Shown one piece after another: positions 46,998 through 54,777 of a DNA stretch of 64,000 nucleotides. The notes beneath the pieces were generated by a model. It was not told the origin of the DNA. It made no database searches and was given only the letters and a program-made list of their open reading frames with translations. Source of the DNA: Gammaproteobacteria bacterium (GTDB taxonomy: Bacteria > Pseudomonadota > Gammaproteobacteria > Eutrophobiales > Eutrophobiaceae); assembly GCA_012103475.1 (NCBI GenBank), contig WLWS01000001.1:186001-250000 (forward strand), read 5' to 3'. The position numbers were made by a program, and so were the translations under genes. Each line of letters begins with the position of its first letter. Positions within the stretch are counted from its first letter, which is position 1.

Positions 46998-48559
46998 TTC
47001 CGCAAGCTCTCTGGCCATATCCCCATTTTTCCCGGAGACAGAACCCCCTGCGGATCGAGTGCATCCTTGATTCGATGATGCATCTTCCACAATGCACCAT
47101 CGTTCCAGCTATAGGTGGCCGCAATCTGATCCATGAAATCCAGATGTGCGCGATACTCGCCATAGCCCAGCTTCGCATGATCTTCAATTAACTTACCAAA
47201 ACACTCATGTGCCCGTTGTCGCTCTTCATCGTCTGTGCGATCGAAAACCAGCATGAAAACATCCAGTAGCTCACGCCAGCCGACAAGAAATTCACCTATG
47301 TAATCGAAGCCGTATTCATGCGCACGATCGCGAATAGTGGTGAATTGTTTCATAGCATCTTCACCGGTTGCGGGTGAACGCGGGGCGAAATCAATATGTG
47401 CGCCGCTACCAACCCAGTTCATGATGCTGAATTCGGCCATATTCGGGATACCCTGCATCAGTTGAGCACGGTATTTCCATGCAGGATCGTCAGGCCGATC
47501 ACCTTCAAAATAAAACTTTGCACCGGGAATACTGCGAAAAGCTTCTTCCAGAATTTTCCAGTTATTGTCCATAAGTGGTGGCGGGCCATAGAGGGCGCCA
47601 TAGAAATTCCACATGCCAATATTCAAGTCCTCGGCAATTTTCTTCAAGGCGCTGGGTGGTGCCGGCCCTTTGCCCAGATAGTACTGTTTTTTGGTGACAC
47701 GTTGGCAGGCATCCCAGATTAAACCAACTGTGGTTGCCGCATTCGGGATGAGCATATTCAGTCTTAACGGAGCCACCACTTCGGTAATCTGATAAAGATC
47801 CTCTTCTTTAGGAAAGGTCACCATGTAAGGTCGATAACCCGGCGGTTCAGGCATTAACCAGATTCCGATTTTTGTGACAATGCCAAAATTCGATTGTGTA
47901 AACAGGCCTTCGACTGCCGGTCCGTGTCCGTATTTGTGTAAGTGTGCTGTGTTACTCGTCGAGGCCGAGCCCATACCGGTCTCCACCACGCTGCCATCTG
48001 CCAGCACAACCTGCATACCACAGTTCATAAGAAAGTGATCGCCATAGGGCGTATAACCTGCGCCATGTTCAGTCAGATTGCCGAGCACACTCCCCCATCC
48101 CGGTGCCGCCGGATCGATCCATAATTTACTCTTCTTCGCTTGCAGGTAGTTATACAGATCAAAATAACTGACACCCGGCTCAACAACTGCATAGCCATAC
48201 TTTTCATTGACCTCGATAATACGGTTCATGCGTTTTAAATCGAGCACCACGTACCCGGCTTTACGCGGGGCCGGGCCACCGTAAGCAAAATTCTTTCCGG
48301 TAGAGATAGTCCATAAAGGCACAACATATTTGCGAGCGACGGCAAGAATCTTTTGTATTTCTTCCACTGATTCCGGTGCAATTGCAGCGGAAGGCATGTG
48401 CAGCTCGTCCTTTGTCGTTGCATAGACATCGCGATAAGCACGCAACTCGTTGATATCGTCAGTGTAGACTCGATCCTGTCCCAGTATTTCCCGTAACTCC
48501 GCGACTGCGGATTCAAACTGTTCGAGAGTCAGTGACTCTGGTAACGCTTTATCACTCAT
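46994..48559 (-). CDS. 4-cresol dehydrogenase/VAO-type flavoprotein subunit
   Basis: 521 residues, matching PchF/eugenol hydroxylase in size. The PCMH FAD domain has WTISTGKNFAYGGPAPRKAG and GAGYTPYGDHFLMNCG; the cap domain has FTQSNFGIVTKIGIWLMP, and it closes with DPQGVLSPGKMGIW. Members hydroxylate the para-alkyl carbon of phenols through a quinone methide, then oxidise the alcohol to the aldehyde. With the UbiD/VdcD genes downstream, a 4-alkylphenol-type substrate is likely. No cleavable signal is seen, as in several relatives. It overlaps both neighbours by four bases. Confidence 0.9.
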   Translation of the reverse strand: MSDKALPESLTLEQFESAVAELREILGQDRVYTDDINELRAYRDVYATTKDELHMPSAAIAPESVEEIQKILAVARKYVVPLWTISTGKNFAYGGPAPRKAGYVVLDLKRMNRIIEVNEKYGYAVVEPGVSYFDLYNYLQAKKSKLWIDPAAPGWGSVLGNLTEHGAGYTPYGDHFLMNCGMQVVLADGSVVETGMGSASTSNTAHLHKYGHGPAVEGLFTQSNFGIVTKIGIWLMPEPPGYRPYMVTFPKEEDLYQITEVVAPLRLNMLIPNAATTVGLIWDACQRVTKKQYYLGKGPAPPSALKKIAEDLNIGMWNFYGALYGPPPLMDNNWKILEEAFRSIPGAKFYFEGDRPDDPAWKYRAQLMQGIPNMAEFSIMNWVGSGAHIDFAPRSPATGEDAMKQFTTIRDRAHEYGFDYIGEFLVGWRELLDVFMLVFDRTDDEERQRAHECFGKLIEDHAKLGYGEYRAHLDFMDQIAATYSWNDGALWKMHHRIKDALDPQGVLSPGKMGIWPESLRK

Positions 48560-49119
48560 GCCTGTCTGACTTTAAACAGCCAGGAAACTAGATGACCGGA
48601 ACTGTTAGCAGGAGCACTTCTTATTGATTCAATTTTCCCGCTTAGCATACTTTCGTCTGCATAATCGGATAAGGTGGGAATTTGACCGAGCACGCTTGTC
48701 CACGACTCATTTCCTGATAGTTGTGAGGATAAAGATTCCAGAATTTCTTTGTTTCCCCGCACACTGTGTGTGAGCGTATTTCTCTGATATTGATGGCTTC
48801 CGTGATAATGCAAGCGGTAAGCATTCTGTTGAGCATACTGCTCGATTAATACAAAGTTTGAATCTCGGCTCAGGCCAAAAACGAATTCATATTCTTTTTC
48901 TCGCAGGCTCTTATCAAGTTCCTGCAGGAGTAATGAGGGATCCGCTTCGATTGGTTTAACAGGAAGGCAGGATGCAAAAGCACTACTATCGCTACAGCCA
49001 TTCTCGCTTAGCACCAGCACTTTTTTTGAGCTATAGCCTGTACTTGATGCCACTGATGTGAGTAGCGGCAATCCGGAGACAGCGAACGCAGATAGCAGGA
49101 ATACTCTTCTACTCAGCAT
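48556..49119 (-). CDS. Unknown exported protein with Tat-like start
   Basis: 187 residues. The start LSRRVFLLSAFAVSGLPLL has twin arginines and a hydrophobic stretch, so Tat export is likely. The mature part has an early VLVLSENGCSDSSAFASCL with two cysteines nine residues apart, followed by an alpha/beta-like region. I know no family for it. It begins the VAO-UbiD operon and overlaps the flavoprotein gene by four bases, so it probably serves maturation, export or electron transfer of the dehydrogenase; this is inference. Confidence 0.65.
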   Translation of the reverse strand: MLSRRVFLLSAFAVSGLPLLTSVASSTGYSSKKVLVLSENGCSDSSAFASCLPVKPIEADPSLLLQELDKSLREKEYEFVFGLSRDSNFVLIEQYAQQNAYRLHYHGSHQYQRNTLTHSVRGNKEILESLSSQLSGNESWTSVLGQIPTLSDYADESMLSGKIESIRSAPANSSGHLVSWLFKVRQA

Positions 49120-49176
49120 TTCTCATCAATAAATAAAGTTCGGAGTTAGCAGTGACAAGCTAACAGATTCTTTTGT

Positions 49177-49920
49177 TCAATCAAGTCCTAGTTTTAAATG
49201 AGATCCATCACAATAGGGTTTGGTTTTCGAATACTTACAGCCGCATAGCGCAACATGTTGAAACTCCTTTAATTCAATCTCTATCGGTGTGCGCTTGGTA
49301 TCCTTATGTGAGCCATCGCAGAAGGGCTGGTTTTCTGATTTACCGCATGAACACCAGTAATATTTACCTGCATCCAGGTTGAGCAGGAAAGGTGTTTTCC
49401 GGTTGCCGCCAAGAAATTTGGACTTAACCCAACCGTCTCCATAGGGACTGACCATATTCAGTTTCAACTCCATGGTTTTGAAAAACCATTCCCCGTCAAT
49501 TTTCACGACTTCAACGTCATAGGTGCCGCCGATCCAGTGAGGTTCAGCTTCATCCGTATCAGGGTTCGGCACGGTTGCCGATTCCCATAAATACCAGAAG
49601 ACCTTGGCATATTCACCAGTCTCATCAAAATCGATTTGTGGTGAAATCATATAGTGCAATGACCACCAGATTTTCTCACCGGCTATTCCATGTAAACCAC
49701 GGGCCACTTTATCGCGACTGATGTATTTACCAAAACCTTTACACTCCCAGGTTCCATCTTCAGTAAACAATGGACCGATTTTTTCCGGATTATTACCTTC
49801 ATCACATCCACGTGCATAACTGACTATCAATCGCTCAATGGCTTCTACATCTTCCAGATGCGTCAGTTTTTGATTGATCCCCGTTAACAGTTGTTTTATT
49901 TCTTCGAACTCTTTACTCAT
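49177..49920 (-). CDS. SnoaL-like domain fused to two CDGSH iron-sulfur domains
   Basis: 247 residues. Residues 1-20 form a short helix. Residues 22-165 are a SnoaL_4/NTF2-like cone (AIERLIVSYARGCDEG, GTWECKGFG, WHIGGTYDVEVV-type strands). The C-terminus (residues 187-247) carries two complete CDGSH sites. The first has Cys190, Cys192, Cys201 and His205; the second has Cys226, Cys228, Cys237 and His241. Each should hold a redox-active [2Fe-2S] cluster. It lies 32 bases after the Rieske alpha gene, so a role in that oxygenase system as beta-like subunit plus electron carrier is attractive but unproven. Confidence 0.85.
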   Translation of the reverse strand: MSKEFEEIKQLLTGINQKLTHLEDVEAIERLIVSYARGCDEGNNPEKIGPLFTEDGTWECKGFGKYISRDKVARGLHGIAGEKIWWSLHYMISPQIDFDETGEYAKVFWYLWESATVPNPDTDEAEPHWIGGTYDVEVVKIDGEWFFKTMELKLNMVSPYGDGWVKSKFLGGNRKTPFLLNLDAGKYYWCSCGKSENQPFCDGSHKDTKRTPIEIELKEFQHVALCGCKYSKTKPYCDGSHLKLGLD

Positions 49921-49952
49921 AGCAGCACCCCGGTTAGTTAATACTTTGTCCT

Positions 49953-51149
49953 CTAAACTTTGTTCACGTATTCATCGACAAAATGATTGAAGTTTCTCAA
50001 CACCAGCTCCTCATCCTGGAAATGTAAGACTTCCTTCGCCCCGGATGCGATGACCGATTGCACTTTTTCATGAGTAAAGGAATCCTCTCTCAGAGCATCG
50101 CGCAGGCCAGCCTTGCCATATTCCAGTGCAAACAGTTCACCAGCGTTTTTTGCTTTCGGATAATAGAATCTGACCTCCCAAATACTCTCATCAACGCTTA
50201 GAGGCCAAATGTGATAGGTGAAAAAACTGCCCCTGAGCAAACCTATAAACATGTTCGGAAATACATGATAGAGATCAAAGGCACCATGCCAGACAAAGTC
50301 ATTTGCCGATTCATCCTTCTCATCTTCTATCGCAAAAGCATCAAAAGTACCTGTGCCAAACTTCATACTGACAGCTGCGCTTGGAGAAGGTTTATAATCG
50401 CGCGGTGCATGCGAGGAAACCAGACCATGCTTACCGTAGCACTTGACTGCCGCATGTCGGAATAATTCGCCGCTGTTGGTCGCCGATTTTGCCAATGTGT
50501 TTTTGTGAAGGTAAGGCAGGTGCCAGCCCTCCTGCTGTGCTTCCTGCAACAATTTCCAGTTTACCTTCTCTTTTATCTTGTAAAAATAGGTATAGGAAAG
50601 CTTGTCGAAAGGATAACCTTTCATGGCTTCATCAGCCGGTGAAAGGAACTCCGCCAGACTTTGCTCAGGCTCAGCCTGAAGGTTAATGAAGATAAATCCG
50701 GACCAGCTATCCAGAGATATCGGCGTCAATCCGTTTTCTTCTTTCTTCACATCAAAGAAACGATCTTTGTCGGTAATACTGACGAGTTTTCCCTCGGTAT
50801 CGTAACTCCAGGCATGGAAGCGGCAAACAAAAACGCCCGGACAGTGTCCACGCTCATCCCAGGCTACCGGATTCGCCCGGTGCGAACACATGTTATGAAA
50901 TGCACGTATCTGGCCGTCTTTGCCGCGCACAACTAAAACCGAAGTCTTGCATATTTCCAGTTCGCGAACGATGTAATCGCCGGGCTCAGGAATTTCCTCC
51001 TCTCTACCTATATTCAGCCAGCAATGTTTGAATATTTTTTCTCTTTCCTGTTCAAAAAATGTTTCGCTGTAATAGCGTTTCGTATCCAGAGGTTCCACTC
51101 CCAACTGCGGATGCTCGTGGGTGTAGCGAAACTCGTCTGACTGACTCAT
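49953..51149 (-). CDS. Rieske non-heme iron oxygenase, alpha subunit (first)
   Basis: 398 residues. The Rieske cluster ligands are Cys88-x-His90 and Cys109-x2-His112 (MCSHRANP, FVCRFHAWSYD). The mononuclear iron site appears in QEGWHLPYLHKN (His210, His215), with an acidic third ligand expected near the C-terminus. It hydroxylates or demethylates aromatic or related compounds and needs an external reductase, none of which is encoded here. It starts two bases after the EthD-type gene. Confidence 0.9.
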   Translation of the reverse strand: MSQSDEFRYTHEHPQLGVEPLDTKRYYSETFFEQEREKIFKHCWLNIGREEEIPEPGDYIVRELEICKTSVLVVRGKDGQIRAFHNMCSHRANPVAWDERGHCPGVFVCRFHAWSYDTEGKLVSITDKDRFFDVKKEENGLTPISLDSWSGFIFINLQAEPEQSLAEFLSPADEAMKGYPFDKLSYTYFYKIKEKVNWKLLQEAQQEGWHLPYLHKNTLAKSATNSGELFRHAAVKCYGKHGLVSSHAPRDYKPSPSAAVSMKFGTGTFDAFAIEDEKDESANDFVWHGAFDLYHVFPNMFIGLLRGSFFTYHIWPLSVDESIWEVRFYYPKAKNAGELFALEYGKAGLRDALREDSFTHEKVQSVIASGAKEVLHFQDEELVLRNFNHFVDEYVNKV

Positions 51150-51151
51150 CT

Positions 51152-51490
51152 TTAGTTGTGCTCTAGAGTTTGACTGAATTGAAACTCAACACGGCTATTA
51201 GTGTAATTCGGGATGTCGTCTGCGACAGGCTGACCATCTTCAGGAGTAGCAAATAATCGACGAAACCCGTCTATGCCGTCAGAGTTATTGAAAAATACCG
51301 AACAGATACAATGGTAAGGCATGTCCTCCTCGCCAACCATGCCACCTACACCTTTATCAACCTCGACTTTAACGACCTCGGCATAAGGTTTGATTGAACT
51401 CAGAGCCAGTGGCAGATGTACTTTAAAATAGTGATCAAAATCAAAGAAAGACTCTTCACTTTTCGGGTAAATAATCTTTGCGCAATACAT
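51152..51490 (-). CDS. EthD-domain protein
   Basis: 112 residues with an EthD/ABM dimeric ferredoxin-like fold: AKIIYPKSEESFFDFDHYFKVHLPL supplies, in part, the conserved Tyr/His-rich first helix. The end includes VEFQFSQ. Relatives occur in ethyl-tert-butyl-ether and aromatic catabolic operons with poorly known function. It lies between the unknown small gene and the first Rieske gene with short spacers. Confidence 0.8.
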   Translation of the reverse strand: MYCAKIIYPKSEESFFDFDHYFKVHLPLALSSIKPYAEVVKVEVDKGVGGMVGEEDMPYHCICSVFFNNSDGIDGFRRLFATPEDGQPVADDIPNYTNSRVEFQFSQTLEHN

Positions 51491-51511
51491 TTCTATTTCC
51501 TTGGACAGAGT

Positions 51512-51835
51512 TCAGGGAACAAGGTGATGCAGAGGCTCGAAGCGTTCAACTGACACACCGAAAGGAATTTCAGGCTGTTCAAACATTTCAACAGACATAG
51601 CTGCCTCGACATAACTCAGAACTAATGAGAGTAGGTTCTGCTCCGCAGCGGGCATGTTATCCAGTTGGTAGCCATTCAGGTGCTCAAGTATATTCTCCAG
51701 CGAAGCTAACATGGCATCGTAGAAAGTACGTATGTCATCCATACTTGAGTTATCACACTTATTCCTGCGCGCCTGTTCGTTCTCGAGAATCCACTCAGAG
51801 TAGATTTTCAATTTATTAAATTTGGCAGGTAACAT
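51512..51835 (-). CDS. Unknown small protein between Rieske oxygenase genes
   Basis: 107 residues from the ATG at 51835, which has AAGGGGAG just upstream; the longer frame starts with TTG inside the preceding gene. The protein looks all-helical (FNKLKIYSEWILENEQ, then LENILEHLNG and LSYVEAAMSVEMF), ending with aromatic and proline residues. I recognise no family. Tight placement between the second Rieske gene and the EthD gene suggests an accessory role. Confidence 0.65.
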   Translation of the reverse strand: MLPAKFNKLKIYSEWILENEQARRNKCDNSSMDDIRTFYDAMLASLENILEHLNGYQLDNMPAAEQNLLSLVLSYVEAAMSVEMFEQPEIPFGVSVERFEPLHHLVP

Positions 51836-51848
51836 CAGCTCCCCTTCA

Positions 51849-53096
51849 TCAGGCAACAGTACGTTTCTTCTCTGAATTTTTGCTCAGGCTATCAGCATAG
51901 GTTTTATAACGTTTGATTAACCATTGATTAAACTGTGGCAGTGTTTTTTCTTTCGGTGCGTAGCGCCCGCGATTAGCGAAGCGAGACTTCAGCCCCCGGT
52001 GCACCAGTTTATTGGCAACAACATCCTGATCATTATAAATAGATAAACCGTCGACAACTTTCGGCAGAGTCTCATAAAAATCCGGCAAAGCCATAGTCGA
52101 TTTGGGATAAAGAAAACCAACTCGTAGAGTGATGTTGTTAGCACCCTGAGGAAGAATTATGTAATGCAACAAACCATCAGGAACGGCCCCGAAGAAAAGA
52201 TTCGGCAGAACGCAGGCAAACATAACGCGTTTGCGTTCGTTTTCGCTCAGGGTTTCGATGGTCGGATACAGACTCTTGTAGGATTCAGTAAAATTGCCAT
52301 CAAGCTCGAGAAAACCCGTCGGATGAAACACTGCTCCATCGTCGGCCTCATCCCACTCTGCAAAAGTTGCCAGTTTTGAGGGTGCGAAATCATGCACACC
52401 TTTATGTAGATAACGCGTATGGTAAGGCTCAATCGCATTTTCATGCATATACTTCCAGTTCCAGGGATTATCGGCCCAGTCAATCGTCGGTACTGCTCCC
52501 ATTTCACCAAGGTGATGATTGGCTACTTCGGCACTCAGTCTTTTTAGACGTGGTGCCAGCGCTTTCGCCTCACCATCAAGATTAATGAAAATAAAGCCAT
52601 TCCAGATTTCGGTTCGAATAACAGGCAGACAATGATCTTTACGTAGTTCGTCAAGCGAGGCATGAGCTTCCATTTCCGGTGCGCTGCAAAGTTTGCCCTG
52701 GAGATCAAAGGTCCAGGCATGCATAGGACAGGCAAAAGTATTTTTAGTGTTGCCACGCTCCTCTCCTATCACCGTTCCGCGATGCGGGCAAGCCGCTGAC
52801 ATCACACGAATCTGATCTTCCTTATCGCGTAAAACAAGCAGTGGATCGTCGTTAATGGTAATCGACACATAATCCCCTTTTTCTGGAATAAGACCGGTGT
52901 GACCGACACATATCCAGTCGCGATCCCAGATAGCGCGCTTCTCAAATTCAAACCAGTCTTCTGAGGTATACACTTCAGGTGGCATGGTAATGGCGTCTTT
53001 AACATCCCCGGTGGATGCATCAAGTTGCGAAAGTATATTTAAAATAGAATCCGATAAGGGCATCGGTTCCAAAGGTGCTTTGACGAACTCAGACAT
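51849..53096 (-). CDS. Rieske non-heme iron oxygenase, alpha subunit (second)
   Basis: 415 residues from the ATG at 53096 (MSEFVKAP), preceded by GGGAGG nine bases upstream; a longer frame begins in the promoter region. Rieske ligands are Cys103-x-His105 and Cys123-x2-His126 (ACPHRG, FACPMHAWTF). The mononuclear iron histidines lie in AIEPYHTRYLHKG. It differs greatly from the first alpha subunit, so the two probably act on different substrates or form a heteromer. It is divergent from the MarR-like regulator. Confidence 0.9.
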   Translation of the reverse strand: MSEFVKAPLEPMPLSDSILNILSQLDASTGDVKDAITMPPEVYTSEDWFEFEKRAIWDRDWICVGHTGLIPEKGDYVSITINDDPLLVLRDKEDQIRVMSAACPHRGTVIGEERGNTKNTFACPMHAWTFDLQGKLCSAPEMEAHASLDELRKDHCLPVIRTEIWNGFIFINLDGEAKALAPRLKRLSAEVANHHLGEMGAVPTIDWADNPWNWKYMHENAIEPYHTRYLHKGVHDFAPSKLATFAEWDEADDGAVFHPTGFLELDGNFTESYKSLYPTIETLSENERKRVMFACVLPNLFFGAVPDGLLHYIILPQGANNITLRVGFLYPKSTMALPDFYETLPKVVDGLSIYNDQDVVANKLVHRGLKSRFANRGRYAPKEKTLPQFNQWLIKRYKTYADSLSKNSEKKRTVA

Positions 53097-53188
53097 GTTA
53101 ACCATCCTCCCGCTTCGCTCTGCTAATGTATATGTGTATATTATCCAATACTTTATACCATACAATACAGAATCTATAGACCAAAGAT

Positions 53189-53209
53189 GATCAGGAAAAT
53201 ATCCTGATC
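53189..53209. promoter_or_regulatory. Perfect inverted repeat in divergent promoter
   Basis: GATCAGGA (53189-53196) and TCCTGATC (53202-53209) are exact inverse repeats around AAATA. It lies 92 bases before the Rieske start and 87 before the MarR-like start. An operator for the adjacent regulator is likely; it lacks the T-run of a terminator. Confidence 0.55.
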
Positions 53210-53257
53210 TTCGCTTGCTAAAAATCGAAACAGGGCGTCCTAAATAACTGTATTAAT

Positions 53258-53271
53258 AAGATAAATATCTT
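53258..53271. promoter_or_regulatory. Short palindrome just before the MarR-like gene
   Basis: AAGATA-AA-TATCTT is perfect and ends 24 bases before the MarR-like ATG. Its place fits an autoregulatory site. Confidence 0.4.
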
Positions 53272-53295
53272 TTAACAAACATAAGAATCGCGATT

Positions 53296-53850
53296 ATGAC
53301 TGCTGAGAAAACCAATAATGTTAAAGATTCATTCCTTTCCACGACCGAGGAAGAACTGCTGGTCACAGATTTTGAGTTCAGTTTTCTGTGTCTTTCCGAA
53401 GCCTTCCGCCGCTGGATTGTGTCCTGTTCACAGCAGGTTGGCGGAAATGAAATGGGTATGCTTGATGCTCTGGTTTTACATGTGGTTCGTTTTAGAGATA
53501 CCGCGAAAAGCATATCCGAAATAAGCCACTTCCTCAGTCGTGAAGACCCCTCTACAGTTCAATATTCGCTGCGTAAACTCGAATCAGCGGGATGTGTTGA
53601 AAAAGTGGCCGGACTGGCAAAGCGCGAAACTCGTTATCAGGTTACAGAGAAAGGTCAGGAGCAAACCGAACGCTATGCGGAAATTCGACGGGACATTCTC
53701 ATTCGTATTCTCAATAGTTTTACCCGGGAGCCGGGTTACATGGAGGAATTGATGGATAAAATTACTGTAATGGCTGGCGTGTATGATCAGGCAGCATTAC
53801 GTGCGAATCATGGAGCGAGAAAGAAAAATCAGAACGCAGAAGAAAAATAG
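53296..53850 (+). CDS. MarR-like winged-helix transcriptional regulator
   Basis: 184 residues. After a helical N-terminus, SISEISHFLSREDPSTVQYSLRKLESAGCVEKV is in part the helix-turn-helix and recognition helix, followed by a wing (AKRETRYQVTEKG). A C-terminal helix pair probably dimerises. It is divergently transcribed from the Rieske cluster with two palindromes between, so local control of that operon is the best guess. The ribosome binding site is weak. Confidence 0.88.
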   Translation: MTAEKTNNVKDSFLSTTEEELLVTDFEFSFLCLSEAFRRWIVSCSQQVGGNEMGMLDALVLHVVRFRDTAKSISEISHFLSREDPSTVQYSLRKLESAGCVEKVAGLAKRETRYQVTEKGQEQTERYAEIRRDILIRILNSFTREPGYMEELMDKITVMAGVYDQAALRANHGARKKNQNAEEK

Positions 53851-53868
53851 ATAGTACGTAATCAGTAT

Positions 53869-54333
53869 CTATAAAATGACAAAGATTTCTGCCTGGATTA
53901 GCCAGCCATCTGCTGACTTTGTCCATTTGGCATAATAACTTCCTTGCAGCTCAAGCATTTTTCCGGCTTCCGTCCAGGTACCTTTCCAGGTACCTGTTTC
54001 AGCGGCACTTGAAGCCGACAGATTAATCTCAATAGTTAGCGGTGTACGAACATAGACAGCATCGGGATACTTACTCGCGATTCTGGCCATCATTTCACGC
54101 TGGTCATCATGTCCGCTCAATTGCAGGTTGGTAGAGGTGACCACATGATAGTCAGGCCTTAAAGTGGTAACTAATAATTCTGCGTCCTTGTTCAACAAAG
54201 CCTGATTTGATACATCCCTGGCACGACGAATCTCGGATTCATCTATCGAAATCGTTTCCGCCGGGACCATCGAAGAGAAAATAGTGAGGACACAAAAAAA
54301 AGCGAGTGCTCCCAATTTAAGAAACCTGCTCAT
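53869..54333 (-). CDS. Exported NTF2/DUF4440-like protein
   Basis: 154 residues with a cleavable signal peptide (ending VPAET). The mature chain has the DUF4440 pattern: a first helix with ALLNKDAELLVTTLRPDYHVV, a strand TGTWKGTWTEAGK, and the final GSYYAKWTKSADGWLIQAE. Probably a periplasmic small-molecule-binding cone protein of unknown role. It directly abuts the GFA-family gene upstream on the same strand. Confidence 0.8.
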   Translation of the reverse strand: MSRFLKLGALAFFCVLTIFSSMVPAETISIDESEIRRARDVSNQALLNKDAELLVTTLRPDYHVVTSTNLQLSGHDDQREMMARIASKYPDAVYVRTPLTIEINLSASSAAETGTWKGTWTEAGKMLELQGSYYAKWTKSADGWLIQAEIFVIL

Positions 54334-54765
54334 TCAATCACTCGATGGATCATATTGTGGCCTTGTATCGGGGCTGCGTAATTCATGCTGAGGAAGATTA
54401 TCCGTTATTTCGAACCATGGCGCTTTGTCGCTGACGTAGATATGAGACTCAGGACGCTTACCTATATCACCATCAGTAGAACCCAGAGTGATACAGCGAA
54501 TATCCTCGCCATCAAAAGCGGCCAGAGGTGATCCGCAACGACTACAGAAACTACGATATGTTTCGGGTGAAGATTCGTATTTCGTAACCAGATCTTCCCC
54601 CATCAGCCAGCGGAATTTCGCCTGTTTAACCGCAAGATAGGTGCCATAAGCCACGCCGGAGACTTTTCTGCAATTTGGACAATGACAATTGGTTACCGGA
54701 TAAAACTCAGCATCAGATAATTCATACTTTACCGACTGACAAAGACAGCTTCCCTTGATAGTCAT
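54334..54765 (-). CDS. GFA (glutathione-dependent formaldehyde-activating)-family protein
   Basis: 143 residues. Zinc-binding cysteines follow the family layout: GSCLCQSVKY, then NCHCPNCRK, then SFCSRCGSPL. Members of DUF636/GFA range from S-hydroxymethylglutathione synthase to CENP-V-like proteins; the specific reaction is unknown. It lies 12 bases after the racemase-like gene. Confidence 0.88.
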   Translation of the reverse strand: MTIKGSCLCQSVKYELSDAEFYPVTNCHCPNCRKVSGVAYGTYLAVKQAKFRWLMGEDLVTKYESSPETYRSFCSRCGSPLAAFDGEDIRCITLGSTDGDIGKRPESHIYVSDKAPWFEITDNLPQHELRSPDTRPQYDPSSD

Positions 54766-54777
54766 GTTTCACCCTCC

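Noticed and set aside
46620-47090. Longer cytochrome c start at 47090
   Set aside because: It would overlap the flavoprotein by nearly 100 bases and bury the lipoprotein signal; the ATG at 46997 forms a normal ATGA overlap.
51849-53165. Longer start for the second Rieske alpha gene
   Set aside because: The added residues come from the promoter region; GGGAGG precedes the ATG at 53096.
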